The notes beneath the pieces were generated by a model. It did not search any database. It worked only from the letters and a program-made list of their open reading frames with translations, and had not been told where the DNA came from. From Dendrobium chrysotoxum (taxonomy: Eukaryota > Streptophyta > Magnoliopsida > Asparagales > Orchidaceae), in NCBI GenBank assembly GCA_019925795.1, contig CM034305.1, positions 91,238,433-91,302,432 on the forward strand: a DNA stretch of 64,000 bases, read 5' to 3'. Positions 44,901 through 54,400 of the stretch are shown here, piece after piece; position 1 is the first letter of the stretch; each line of letters opens with the position of its first letter. A program made the position numbers and the translations under genes.

Positions 44901-45783
44901 CACTCACAAGATTAGGCAAAGTAAAGGTATATATCAATTAAGATTAAGAGTTTTATGGCTCGAAGAACCAATAGTGAGCAATCAAAATATTAGGAAAAGT
45001 AGAGGCATGCATGAATTAAGATTGCACACTTTGCGAAGAGAGATGGAGACTTGAGACACATTTGGCATCAAGTAATTCTCATTTTACTTTTGTTGGATAT
45101 TTGGATTAGTAGTTAAGGAATACTAATGATGCGACTTGTCCTATTTTTCATGTAGGATGCTGTAATATTTTTTGGATATGTATATCATTTTGCTAGAGAG
45201 AAAATATTCAAGATTAGAGAGTGTAAAATTGAGGGATAAAGGTTTAAAGCTATTTAACAATCAGGTAATAACATTATTGTAAGAAGCTTGTCATTTAAAA
45301 AACTCGGCGTGTCAGAGCTGTCTTGATGAGCGACATTAAAATAATGGAGTTTGTAATGGGAATCGACTGGAAAGTGAAAAACTCTTGCTCACAAAAGATA
45401 ATATATGCCATTAAATTTGATGGAACTATCAATAGTGTAGGATTTTGACTCATTGAAATAGAGTTAGAATGCAAATGTATGTTTCTAAAGAAAATGATAT
45501 TGTAGTTGGTTTTTTGGCACTGACTCATTTTTTTCCTAGACTTTTTCGAATATCTTACAAATGTTTATTTAAAATTGAAATTAATGATTTGATCAGGTTG
45601 CTAATTTCAGTGAACCTTAAGAATGTTCTAGATCATGTTTAGCGTTATATATATAGGTTAAAATATTTGAATTTTCGTAATAGGTGCACAACTTTGTGCA
45701 GGCAAATCTAAGTAATGCAAACCTTGAAGGTGCACTTGCTACTGGAAATACGTCTTTTAAAGGATCAAATATTAAAGGAGCAG
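32910..45783 (+). CDS. Thylakoid-lumen pentapeptide-repeat protein (15 kDa type), exons 1-5, last exon missing
   Basis: Exons by reading frame and GT-AG borders: 32910-33179, 33275-33370, 33471-33543, 37408-37469 and 45702-45783 (583 nt). Exon 1 (90 codons) has a Ser/Thr/Arg-rich chloroplast transit region, then a hydrophobic segment ending VDPALA (about 82-87) that looks like a lumen-transfer signal; no twin Arg precedes it. The mature part starts near FKGGGPYG and carries A(D/N)LXX pentapeptides (QANFRGAKLLGASFFDADL, GADLSDADLRGADL, ANLSNANLEG) that fold as a right-handed beta helix. From memory it closely matches Arabidopsis At2g44920, a lumen protein of unknown biochemical role. The expected C-terminal exon (about 35 residues, Asp first from the split codon) is not found before 64,000. 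The start at 32910 is chosen over an in-frame ATG at 32733 because it gives an MATT-type transit peptide and good context (G at +4). Confidence 0.9.
34056..34500 (+). mobile_element. Ty1/copia solo LTR in intron 3
   Basis: It begins TGTTGATTTGG and ends TTTGCACAACA, with near-matching flanks CGAGG (34051-34055) and TGAGG (34501-34505). It contains 'tctataaatagagccc' (TATA box, about 34,300) and the U5 block 'ccacatggacataggcatcttcgccgaattacgtaaat', a well-known signature of plant copia LTRs. It is unrelated to family A. No internal region, so solo. Confidence 0.82.
34501..34769. other. Unassigned intron 3 segment
   Basis: A GC-richer stretch between two LTRs with a 61-codon ORF (34,605-34,790 +). 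I recognise neither a protein motif nor a repeat. Confidence 0.35.
34770..36210 (-). mobile_element. SIRE-like copia LTR remnant, minus orientation
   Basis: The plus-strand left end is TGTTAAATCAG. Shortly after comes 'tttatagtggttcggtcacttgacctacgtccac', the complement of the U5 block common to plant copia LTRs. At the right edge the minus strand reads a purine tract AGGGGGAGAG preceded by 'gcaaaagggatgacc', like the end of the internal region of SIRE elements. Between these lies a dense cluster of the palindrome ATCGTACAGTACGAT. The length (about 1.4 kb) fits a SIRE LTR. The right border is approximate and the internal domain is missing. Confidence 0.5.
35489..36162. repeat. Cluster of the palindrome ATCGTACAGTACGAT and variants
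   Basis: CGTACAGTACGAT occurs exactly at 35490, 35566, 35682, 35851, 36057 (one mismatch, GTATGAT) with a second copy directly after it, and 36149. About a dozen further variants (cgtacaatacgat, cgtcctgtacgat, cgtatagtacgat) lie between. Each is an inverted repeat with 7-bp arms around one base. Spacing is irregular, so this is not a simple tandem repeat. Confidence 0.85.
36211..37407. other. Intron 3, 3' part, no recognised feature
   Basis: AT-rich intronic sequence with loosely repeated 'atcttatatttg' words at about 36,830-37,090. It ends in a good acceptor, TTTTCAG, at 37401-37407. Confidence 0.5.
37470..38365. other. Intron 4, 5' part, no recognised feature
   Basis: Ordinary AT-rich intron sequence from the donor GTAATTG at 37470 to the chromovirus insertion. 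No ORF worth calling. Confidence 0.5.
38371..38798 (+). repeat. 5' LTR of the Reina-like element (internally deleted)
   Basis: TGTTAGGCC...CTATCA, 428 bp. Against the 529-bp 3' LTR it lacks about 12 bp near the start (ggcccttgggcc) and about 90 bp after 'caagaggtgg'. In the shared 390 bp I count about 13 substitutions. Confidence 0.92.
38802..38813 (+). other. Primer-binding site (tRNA-iMet)
   Basis: TGGTATCAGAGC, 3 bp after the 5' LTR, is complementary to the 3' end of plant initiator methionine tRNA, the usual primer for chromoviruses. Confidence 0.92.
38905..40503 (+). pseudogene. gag-protease region of the Reina-like element
   Basis: One frame interrupted by stops at 39430-39432, 39718-39720 and 40501-40503, with the segments between them still open. 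Segments: an N-terminal coiled coil (about 38,905-39,080) with a tandem 'RRxEFxxRGADFEGR' repeat at 39,270-39,370; the gag capsid region with the 'GKALAWYQW' motif (39,600-39,640) and the rest after 39,763; a zinc knuckle CFRCDEKYMSGHRC (about 40,141-40,183, CX2C...HX2C-like); and a protease motif VLIDSGATHNFIS (about 40,372-40,410). It cannot make a full Gag as it stands. Confidence 0.85.
40500..43555 (+). pseudogene. RT-RNase H-integrase-chromodomain region of the Reina-like element
   Basis: Broken by frameshifts and stops into at least six pieces in different frames: the protease end (40,500-40,799), RT palm start (40,824-41,105), RT core with FFDD (41,087-41,470), RT thumb and RNase H with ETDAS (41,549-42,259), integrase finger (42,312-42,635), integrase core (42,580-42,849) and integrase C terminus (42,859-43,068 and 43,139-43,555). 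The integrase core is cut by a TGA at 42847-42849 inside the conserved HPQTDGQTE motif. A chromodomain remnant (EVLIRWKDLPDFNATWEPF, about 43,496-43,552) closes it. Clearly non-functional. Confidence 0.9.
43605..43620 (+). other. Polypurine tract of the Reina-like element
   Basis: TTTGGGAGGGGGGTAA lies directly before the 3' LTR and is the expected primer for plus-strand DNA synthesis. Confidence 0.88.
43621..44149 (+). repeat. 3' LTR of the Reina-like element
   Basis: TGTTAGGCC...CTATCA, 529 bp, more complete than the 5' LTR. It opens with a GGCCGGCCC...GGGCCGGC inverted repeat that is mostly deleted in the 5' copy. Confidence 0.93.
44155..45701. other. Intron 4, 3' part
   Basis: AT-rich intron with a degenerate two-copy repeat of about 110 bp at 44,870-45,040 ('gactcgaagaacc..' / 'ggctcgaagaacc..'). 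It ends at acceptor TTTGTGCAG. An alternative acceptor (GTAATAG at about 45,682) would keep the frame and add six residues, but breaks the pentapeptide register. Confidence 0.5.
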
Positions 45784-46079
45784 GTATGCTAGTGATTTAT
45801 ATGTTGTCATGTTTACCATTCCTTGATTTCTTCCGTGATGTTAAATTATTGTTATGTATTAAGTAAAATACTAATGAGATAAAACATGTTGTATTAAAGG
45901 CCAGTTATTTTGGATTATAGATTTTTATCATGAATCATCATAATGTTAGCATTTATTGTTTTGAATTTTTGGTGATGTACTTGAATAAAACAAACGTAAC
46001 TATTTATTTTATTGTGATGGGACAAACATTAAGAACTTTATATTTTATTAAATTGAAATAGGGAGAGATGATAGATCGA
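45784..46079. other. Intron 5 start
   Basis: Donor GTATGC at 45784 after a phase-1 exon end, then AT-rich sequence with no feature. Confidence 0.5.
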
Positions 46080-46396
46080 ATTGCAAATATCACCTATTGA
46101 GAGCCACAGGAGGAATGTGATGCCAGATGACTCAGGATTTAAGTTCTCTAATGCAAATAGTATGGTAGGTAATATGAATTCATACAAGGGGATTTGATAA
46201 TTTATTATTCAAAATCTACCAATTAATTTAACAACTTTGTTTAAATATTAACCATCAATATAAGAATTATAACTTAAATGATAATGAAATGATCAATTTA
46301 ATTTGATTAAATAAAAAAGAATTCTTAAAATTAACAAGCAGATGTAATTTAATTCCTAAAAAAAAATGCCAAATTTGAATAAAATTAAGAGTACTA

Positions 46397-46433
<37 letters not shown>

Positions 46434-46640
46434 TGAAATAAGAACATGAAATGAAGTTATCAAAATAAGAAAAATTAGGCTTCATGTCAATACATAGAGA
46501 TGACTTCCTCCGGAATCAAGCGGTTGTCCTTGTAGCACATTTGAAAGAATCACACAATCAATATGAACACACAAAATTGAAAATTAGAAATAAAATTTTA
46601 TTTAGCCTGAGTTTTAATTATATCCTCAGAACATTTATTT
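46080..46640. repeat. Diverged repeat, partner of 61,990-62,520
   Basis: Shared words in the same order with the second copy: 'gatgccagatgac', 'gaattcataaaagggatttga', 'tcaccaattaa', 'tgccaaatttgaa', 'aggcttcatgt', 'acatagagatgac' and 'aatcatacaatcaatatg'. A (TA)n run at about 46399-46430 interrupts this copy. The element type is unknown. Confidence 0.5.
46399..46430. repeat. (TA)n microsatellite
   Basis: About 16 AT units inside the diverged repeat. Confidence 0.95.
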
Positions 46641-47705
46641 ATAAAATCCTCATCACCTAACCTAGTGATAGAAGATGATAGAAGATGTGTTGTGAACATA
46701 CCAAAAAAGGTGGAAAATGAAAAAAGCATAAGAAATTGATAGTGTCCTAATGAAATAATGTTAAATTAGACATTTAAAATTCAATTAGTACTAGAATTTC
46801 TTGAGGTTTTCAATATAGGCATTAGTTTTGATTTCAATATTGGCATTAGTTTTGTTATATTGCAAAATTTTAGATGGCTATTTATTGCATTTAATTTCTT
46901 AAAGGTTTTTGATGGGAGCCCTTTTGTATTTAAGTACATCATAACTTTATCATTAGATTTAAATTCCACACTTTTCATATTCACTTCCGTAAAAAATTTG
47001 TAATTATCATTGCTAGTTGTCAATTTTCTACAGATATCATATAAATGATGTAAATTTTGCAAATGATATTAGATATATAATAAAATGCTAGGAAAATAAT
47101 ATGCATTGTATGGGATACTAATCTCCTATAATTAATTATTAGAAATATAAAGCTAATGCAATTTTAAGAAAATAAAATGCCCAATGCCTATATTGACTAT
47201 ATTCTCCTTTAAAAAAAAAATCATCCAAATGGCTTAAAAACTAGTTTTGATGAATTATGTACCTTTATAATTGACCAAAGTTTTAGAGTTCTATATTTTA
47301 GGTTTCTTTTATGAAAATTTACTTTTTTCAAATTTCTTAAACATTGACGTCATTTAGCTCTCGTCATAAGATTCATTATATGAATTTGTATATCACTAAA
47401 CTAGGAATTAAAGACAATGTCGACATCAATTTGATCATTCGCTATAATCATAAAAATTTGCATTTTTTAGTTTGCGTATTTGAAACTGCATCAAATATGA
47501 TTAGGTTATATTCACATTCATGCATAAGTTCAATCTATAATAAAAATGTAGGTTTAAATATGATTTTATGCTCAATTTTGATCTCAGATTTTAATTTTGA
47601 CTTTTGATCAATGATATGTTCAAATTCATGAACATGATCTATTGTAAATGTTGATTCATGTTCAAAATCATCCAATAAAAGTCATTTTGTAAAAACAAAT
47701 TATCT
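46641..47705. other. Intron 5, AT-rich, no recognised feature
   Basis: Short ORFs on both strands (for example 46,781-47,062 - and 47,344-47,607 +) have AT-biased, low-information translations and no motif. Confidence 0.5.
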
Positions 47706-47854
47706 TTTTACATCTAGAACATCAACAGCAACAACAAGCCTTTATCCCACTATGTGGGGTCGGCTACATGAAATTTTTTTCTCCATTGTGTCTTGTTAAG
47801 AGTTAAATTCTCATCTAAATCTAAGAAAGAAATGACATTTCTAATATTTTCTAA

Positions 47855-48082
47855 TCAAGTCTTTTTAGATCTACCTCTGTCTTTCTTAATATAAGTCAAA
47901 TCTAATACATCTACTTTCCTAACCGGGTCATCGGAAGGCCGTCTTCTTACGTGACCAAACCATGTAAGGCAACTCTCTCTAATCTTCTCTTCCACTGGAG
48001 CTACTCCAACTTTTTCGCGTATATGCTCATTTCGTATCCTGTCTCTAAGAGTAAAGCCACTCACCCACCTGAGCATCCTCAT
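47855..48082 (-). pseudogene. LINE C-terminal region remnant
   Basis: An open minus-strand frame of 75 codons: 'MRMLRWVSGFTLRDRIRNEHIREKVGVAP' followed by 'WFGHVRRRP', the conserved tail of plant RTE-type RT proteins. It is separated from the RT part by the 8.7-kb CRM-like element inserted at 48,109. Confidence 0.88.
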
Positions 48083-48108
48083 CTATGCGACACTTAATTT
48101 AATATTAT

Positions 48109-49934
48109 TGATGAGGACATCTCGACATGGAAAGTTTATCGAAGACGTGGCCGACGATCTACGGCCTCGATCGAGTCCTTATATTTTTGAGTCTTGTTGT
48201 GTCTTCGTTTTCTTTCATTAGTTTTATGTTTTATTTTCCTGTTTTACCCCTTATGCAAGGGTGGATTATTTGTAAGCCCGGAGGGCATTGTCATCTTTAT
48301 GTTATGTCTTTATGTGAGGCTATTTAAAGCCCCTCTATGTATCTTTTGAGTTTAATGAATGATGATTAAAAAAAATTCCTGCACCTTGTGTTCTTGTGTG
48401 AGCTTGAGAGCATTGGAGAGAAATCCCTAGGAGAGGGAGAGCGGATCACCCACCAACCTAGGAAGAAGTCCGGGTTCGTGGTCTCTTACCTTCTCTTTCC
48501 CTTTTCTCTTCTTCTCCCCTCTCTTCCTTCCCCTATCCGACAACCTCCCTCCCCTCCCCTTCCCAAACCGACCCCTCCCTCCCCTCCACTCCCTCTCGGC
48601 CACCACCCAACCCCCACGGCCAAGCCCACCGCCGGCCCCTCCCCTTGATCCTCCCCTCTTGTGTGCAATTAACCCTTTCCTAAATTAGTTTTATATTTTA
48701 GGAAACCCAATTAATGAGGGAATTCAAATTAATTTGAATTCAAAATCATTGCCTAAGATATAATTCCTATTTTAGGAAAGTTTCCTATTTTGAATTCTAT
48801 TTAAATTTAATTAAATAGGATTGATGCAAATCTTTCATATTTCTTAATTATCAAATAGGAAACCTAACTAATTGCTCCTAACCCTCCCTCCCTCTCCTTA
48901 AAGCCGCCGGCCCCATGCCCTTGCCGCCGCCCCCTCTCTCCCCTTCTCTCTTTCCAATCCCCCTCCAATCAATAAATCCTGTTTCCTTTTTCTAATTCCC
49001 ACATAATTTCAAAATCTGAAAATAATTTCAGGTTTGGAAATTTTAAACTCTCCTAACCCTAACCCTAACTCTACAAACAACTTTCCCTCCCTAGCCCTAC
49101 CTTGGCCGCCCACTCTCCCTAGCCCTTTCTACTTGATTTTCAAAGGGAAATCTCTAATCCCTTGGAAGGAACCTTCAAGGACAGCAAAGCTACATCAACT
49201 TCACCTCCTCTACTTCTTAAGAAGCATGAATGGAAGTCCGCCCATGGGATTCGGGCTTGGTGCTTGACGATCAAGACAATATCGACGTACTCCGCTCCCC
49301 CTTCTTCGACGTGGGATTTGGCTACGAAACTACCGTCGAAGAGTACTTAGAGCGGATCCACGTTTCCTTGGTTGATACTCTCGACGATCAAAGGTTCAAA
49401 GGACAGTGGATTACCGTCGGTCGATTCACACCCGCCATCCCTCCGGCTACTTCACCGTTTCCCTTCAAAAGCTACTTCAATCGTCTTCTACAAATCATCA
49501 CCGGTACCATTGGCAATTCAAAGGAGTTCCTTCGGCGACGATTCCTCTCTAAGTAAGGGTTGACTTTTCTTCCCTTTTCAATTCCCCCTTCGTTTTTCTA
49601 ACCTTGTAGGTAGTGGCAGAAGCGCAAGGGATCGCTCCACTTAAATCTTGCCAAAGCGTAGTAAACGTAGAATATGAGTTATTGATTTTTTATGTTTCTA
49701 ATCTCATTGTTAGAGTAGGGATTTTGAATGAACTCTTATCATTACGCATGTTGTTGAAGTTCTAGTTTATTTTGTTTGTCCAAGTGCTTAGCTAGTGATT
49801 TGGCCTAAACGTAGGCATCCGTCTCTAGTTTTATTTTATCGTTCTAATAGCTAATGATTGTATCCTTAATGTTCTAAACAAGAAATCGTGCAATAACCTA
49901 TTTTCATTCAGTTTAAGCACGTAGTCCTACATCA
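48109..49934 (+). repeat. 5' LTR of the CRM-like element
   Basis: TGATGAGG...CTACATCA. The first 82 nt correspond to the end of the polyprotein in the 3' LTR. A TATA-like CTATTTAAAG lies at about 48,318, followed by a pyrimidine-rich leader with many CCCTCC blocks. Confidence 0.95.
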
Positions 49935-49936
49935 TC

Positions 49937-49948
49937 TGGTATCAGAGC
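49937..49948 (+). other. Primer-binding site (tRNA-iMet) of the CRM-like element
   Basis: TGGTATCAGAGC starts 3 bases after the LTR end. Confidence 0.93.
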
Positions 49949-50297
49949 ATGGTTTGCTCTAGTTTTGTATGCTAGACATCATCCTAGGAGTTGTTTTAAC
50001 TAGTTTTATACGTTGTTGCATGCATGCTATCATTTAGAATAGTTTATTTACATTTTATGCTTGCTGTCCACTGCATTCCTGCACGCATTTAGAGGTTGTT
50101 AAGCTTGTTTATCAAGTGTTCAAGTGCTGTCCTTAACCTAGCCACTTCACTAGTTGTCTAGGTTGCTTAGCCCCTCTTGGTAGTTTGCTGTCCAGAAAAA
50201 TTCTGCACCATCTAGTGACATTTTAGGAAGTTTTTCTTCACATATAGGTGCTGCCCTCTATCCCAACTCAACCCTAAGTGTCACCTAGTGTCTAGGC

Positions 50298-51482
50298 ATG
50301 GACCCGGAACAACTTGAAAGGACTTTAGACTTGTTGGTAGGTCAAATGAATAACATTAGTCAGCAGCTCAAAGAGAATCAAGCCGACCTAGCTGAGCTTC
50401 GTAGGAACACCACTGAACGATTTGATACACTTGAGCGTACACGAGAGCATCCTATTCCCTACACCCCTTCTAGACCACCGTCTATGTATGGGGATGACAC
50501 CTACCCTGATGAGCGGCAACATCGTGCCAATCATCGCACCCCACACTATGGACATGATCCCCGCCATGATCCTGATATACCACTTATGAAAAATATTAAA
50601 GTTGATGCTCCTACCTTCGATGGCACCCTCGATCCCCAGCTCTTCCTGGACTGGGTCAAAGGTATGGACAGCTTCTTTAAGTGGTATAACATCTCCGAGG
50701 CAAGAAAGGTTAGTTTTGCGGAAATGAAACTCACTGGTAGGGCAAGTCAATTTTGGTCAAACTTAGAGAGCCTTAGAGAAGCTAGGAACGATTACCCCAT
50801 CACTGATTGGCCATCTATGAAACGTGAGCTTAAGCAGAAGTACTTGCCTCCCTCGTACTTCCCTAGGTTATTGGATAGATGAAATAGGCTAACCCAGGGG
50901 AATAAACCAGTCAAAGAGTACATCGCCTCCTTCGATGATTACTTGATTCGATGCAAAGGGGAAACCTCTACCACCACCGCGCAGATTTTGTCTATGTTTC
51001 GTACCGGGTTGCGAGAGGATCTTCGCAACGAGTTGTTTGCCCGGAACGTTACTACCCTGGAGAACGCCTACAGTCTAGTGTTGGATTTAGAGGAAACCCG
51101 TTCCCAGCACCCGAGCCGTTCACATGACTCTAGACCTTCCTACAGACCTTCTGGTAGTACCACTCCTCACTCTACCACGGCACGACCCACTCCTGGGAGT
51201 GTGACCCGACCACCTACGGGTCACCCAACCCCCCGACCTGACTTTAGAAACAAACCTTCCACTCCAGATACTCCTCGGTCCAGTCCCGGGACCAAGTGCT
51301 TTCGATGCTAGGGGTATGGGCATATCGCTTCTCAGTGCTCCAATCCCTACAAAGTCTCTATCATTGAGGAGATTACTGAGGAAGAGTTTGAGCCCGAGGT
51401 TGATCAGGTCCATCAAGTAGAGGAAGAAGGTGATTTCTTCGAGGAGGACGATGACACCGCCGTCCTCCACTGCCTTCAGAAA
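50298..51482 (+). pseudogene. gag region of the CRM-like element, two stop codons
   Basis: The frame starts at the ATG at 50298 (MDPEQLERTLD) and is in phase with pol. An N-terminal coiled coil (about residues 1-45) is followed by the gag capsid domain ('FDGTLDPQLFLDWVKGMDSFF' region, 'RASQFWSNLE'). A TGA at 50880-50882 interrupts the capsid. A TAG at 51309-51311 falls inside the zinc knuckle (CFRC-stop-GYGHIASQC). Both are single-base changes in an otherwise open 1,597-codon frame. Without readthrough no full Gag is made, so this copy would need proteins from another element to move. Confidence 0.9.
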
Positions 51483-54400
51483 TTGGACACATCTCCCATC
51501 TGTGTGGTAAGATGTGCACTGTCACACCCCGTTACTTCCGATGACTGGCGTAGGACTTCTATCTTTCACACCTACACCAAAATCAAAGATAAAAACTATA
51601 AGGTCATCGTAGATAGTGGCAGTTGCATCAATGCTGTCTCCTCCAGCATGGTGTCCAAATTAGGTCTTTCTGTTGTTCCTCACCCCAATCCGTATAAGGT
51701 AGCTTGGGTCAACTCCACTGCCTTGGAGGTGAGAGAGCGAAGCATCGTACCTATCTCCTTTGCCATTTATAAGGAGAATGTGTGGTGCGATGTCCTGATT
51801 ATGGATGTTGGACAAATTCTGTTAGGGCGACTTTGGATTTTTGATAATGATGTCCACATCTATGGGCGTTCAAACACCTGCGTGTTTGAACATGCGGGTA
51901 AAAAGATTAAGCTGTTACCATCGCAGCCCCGGGTCAAGGAAGAACCAAAACCCCACCCCCTCAAGTCCAAGAAAGGACTGAAATTAGTCACCGCTAAAGT
52001 TCTGGACTCTGAGATTACCCGAGGCGCACCTCTGTACGCATTAGTAGGTCGTGAGATTCCCACCGAATCTGATGACCCTATTCCTCAGGAAGTCCAACCT
52101 ATCTTGGGGCAGTTTGTTGATGTCTTCCCTGAAGATCTCCCGGATCAATTACCTCCCCTTAGAGACATTCAGCACGTAATAGACTTAGTCCCTGGAGCCT
52201 CCCTCCCTAACCTGCCACACTATCGCATGAACCCCACGGAATATGCCGAACTTAAGAAGCAGGTCGATGAGTTACTACAGCGAGGTTTCATTAAGGAGAG
52301 TCTTAGCCCCTGCGCGGTGCCCGCCCTTCTTACTCCTAAGAAGGATGGATCCTGGAGAATGTGTGTTGATAGCCATGCTATCAACAAAATCACCGTCAAA
52401 TATCGTTTCCCTATTCCAAGATTAGATGATATGCTAGATATGATGACGGGTGCCACTCTCTTCTCCAAGATCGATCTCAAGAGTGGATACCACCAGATCC
52501 GGATCCGACCCGGTGATGAGTGGAAGACTGCTTTCAAGACCAAGGATGGTCTATACGAGTGGTTGGTCATGCCTTTCGGGTTGAGTAACGCCCCGAGCAC
52601 TTTTATGAGAGTCATGACCCAGGTGTTACGCCCTTTTATGGGTAAGTTTGTCGTTGTCTACTTCGACGATATTCTTATCTATAGCCATTCTGTTGAGCAA
52701 CACCTGGACCACCTAAAGCAAGTCTGTTCGGTCTTAAGGAAAGAACAATTGTACGCGAATCCTAAGAAGTGTACGTTCCTTGTCGATCGAGTCATCTTTC
52801 TAGGATTTATCGTGTCAGCTCAAGGGGTTTCTGCTGACCCCGAGAAAGTGAAAGCCATCATTGAATGGCCTCTTCCTCAGAACATCCGGGAAGTCCGCAG
52901 CTTCCACGGATTGGACACCTTCTATAGGAGATTCATTCGAAATTTCAGCACTATCGTATCTCCTATCACTGACTGTCTTAAGAAGGGAGATTTTCACTGG
53001 ACCCCGGCCGCCACCCGAGCCTTCGATGAGATTAAGAAAAAAATGGTGGAAGCCCCAGTGATGAGACTTCCTGATTTCTCCAAAGTCTTCGAAGTGACAT
53101 GCGATGCCTCGGGAGTCGAAATTGGAGGAGTCCTATCCCAGGAAGGTCACCCAGTAGCTTACTTCAGCGAGAAGCTGAATGACATTAGGCAGCGATACTC
53201 TATTTACGACAAAGAGTTCTACACTGTGATCCAATCCCTCCGCTATTGGCGACACTACTTGCTCCCGCAAGAGTTCGTCATCTTCTCGGATCACGAGGCT
53301 CTGCGTTACATCAACTCCCAAAAGAAATTGAATGCACGCCACGGTCGTTGGGTAGAGTTCCTTCAAGAGTACACATACACCCTTAGACATAAGGCGGGAG
53401 TCGAAAATAAAGCTGCCGATGCTCTCAGTCGTCGCATGATGACTGCCACTGAAATGAAAGCTGAAGTTGTGGGTTTCGACCAAATAAAGAGGGACTATTT
53501 GGACTGCCCCGATTTCAAAGAGACCTACTCTCTCTTGTCCACAGGCAGCACGCGCCTTGTGGACGACTTCCTTCTGGAGGATGGTTACCTTTTCAAAGCT
53601 CAAAAGCTTTGCATTCCTAGCACCTCCCTTAGAGAATTTCTTGTATGGGAACTCCACGCCGGAGGCCTCGCTGGGCACTTCGGACGGGACAAAACTATAG
53701 AAGCCGTGGAGTATCGTTTCTTTTGGCTTAGCCTGAAGAGAGATGTTGGTAGAATGGTTAGCCGGTGTCACACGTGTCAGTTAGCCAAACAGCGTAAGAA
53801 GAATACTGGCCTTTACACTCCTTTGCCTGTCCCTAGTTGTCCTTGGCAGGATGTTAGTATGGATTTCATTTTAGGCCTGCCTAAGACAATTTGTAGAAAT
53901 GATGCCATATATATCGTAGTTGATAGATTTTCCAAAATGGCTCATTTCATACCTTGCTCCAAAACATCCGACGCCTCCCACATCGCCAAGCTTTATTTCA
54001 ATGAAGTTGTTCGTCTACATGGTCTCCCCAAAACCATCGTATCAGATAGGGATGTTAAATTCACTAGTTATTTTTGGAAAACCCTTTGGATGAAATTAGG
54101 CACTAAATTGCAGTTCTCCACAGCCTTTCATCCACAGACGGATGGTCAGACGGAGGTAGTTAATAGGAGCTTAGGAAATCTATTACGATCTCTGGTCGGT
54201 GAACATATTAAGGATTGGGACTCTATTTTACCTACTGCTGAGTTTGCCTATAATAATTCGGTAAACCGAACCACTGGCCTGAGTCCTTCTGAAATTGTTT
54301 ATGGGTTCAAACCTAGGCAGCTGTTAGATCTCATACCCATGTGCCCTAGGTATAGGATTTCTGAGTCTGCATCATCATTTGCATCACATATGTATGAACT

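Noticed and set aside
45682..45701. Alternative exon 5 start at 45,683 adding six residues
   Set aside because: It keeps the frame but breaks the five-residue register; the acceptor at 45,701 gives K-ANLSN-ANLEG.
49230..49556. 108-codon ORF present in both CRM-like LTRs (also 56,127-56,453)
   Set aside because: The LTRs are about 98% identical by descent, so conservation is uninformative; the ORF has no motif and is absent from the related solo LTR.
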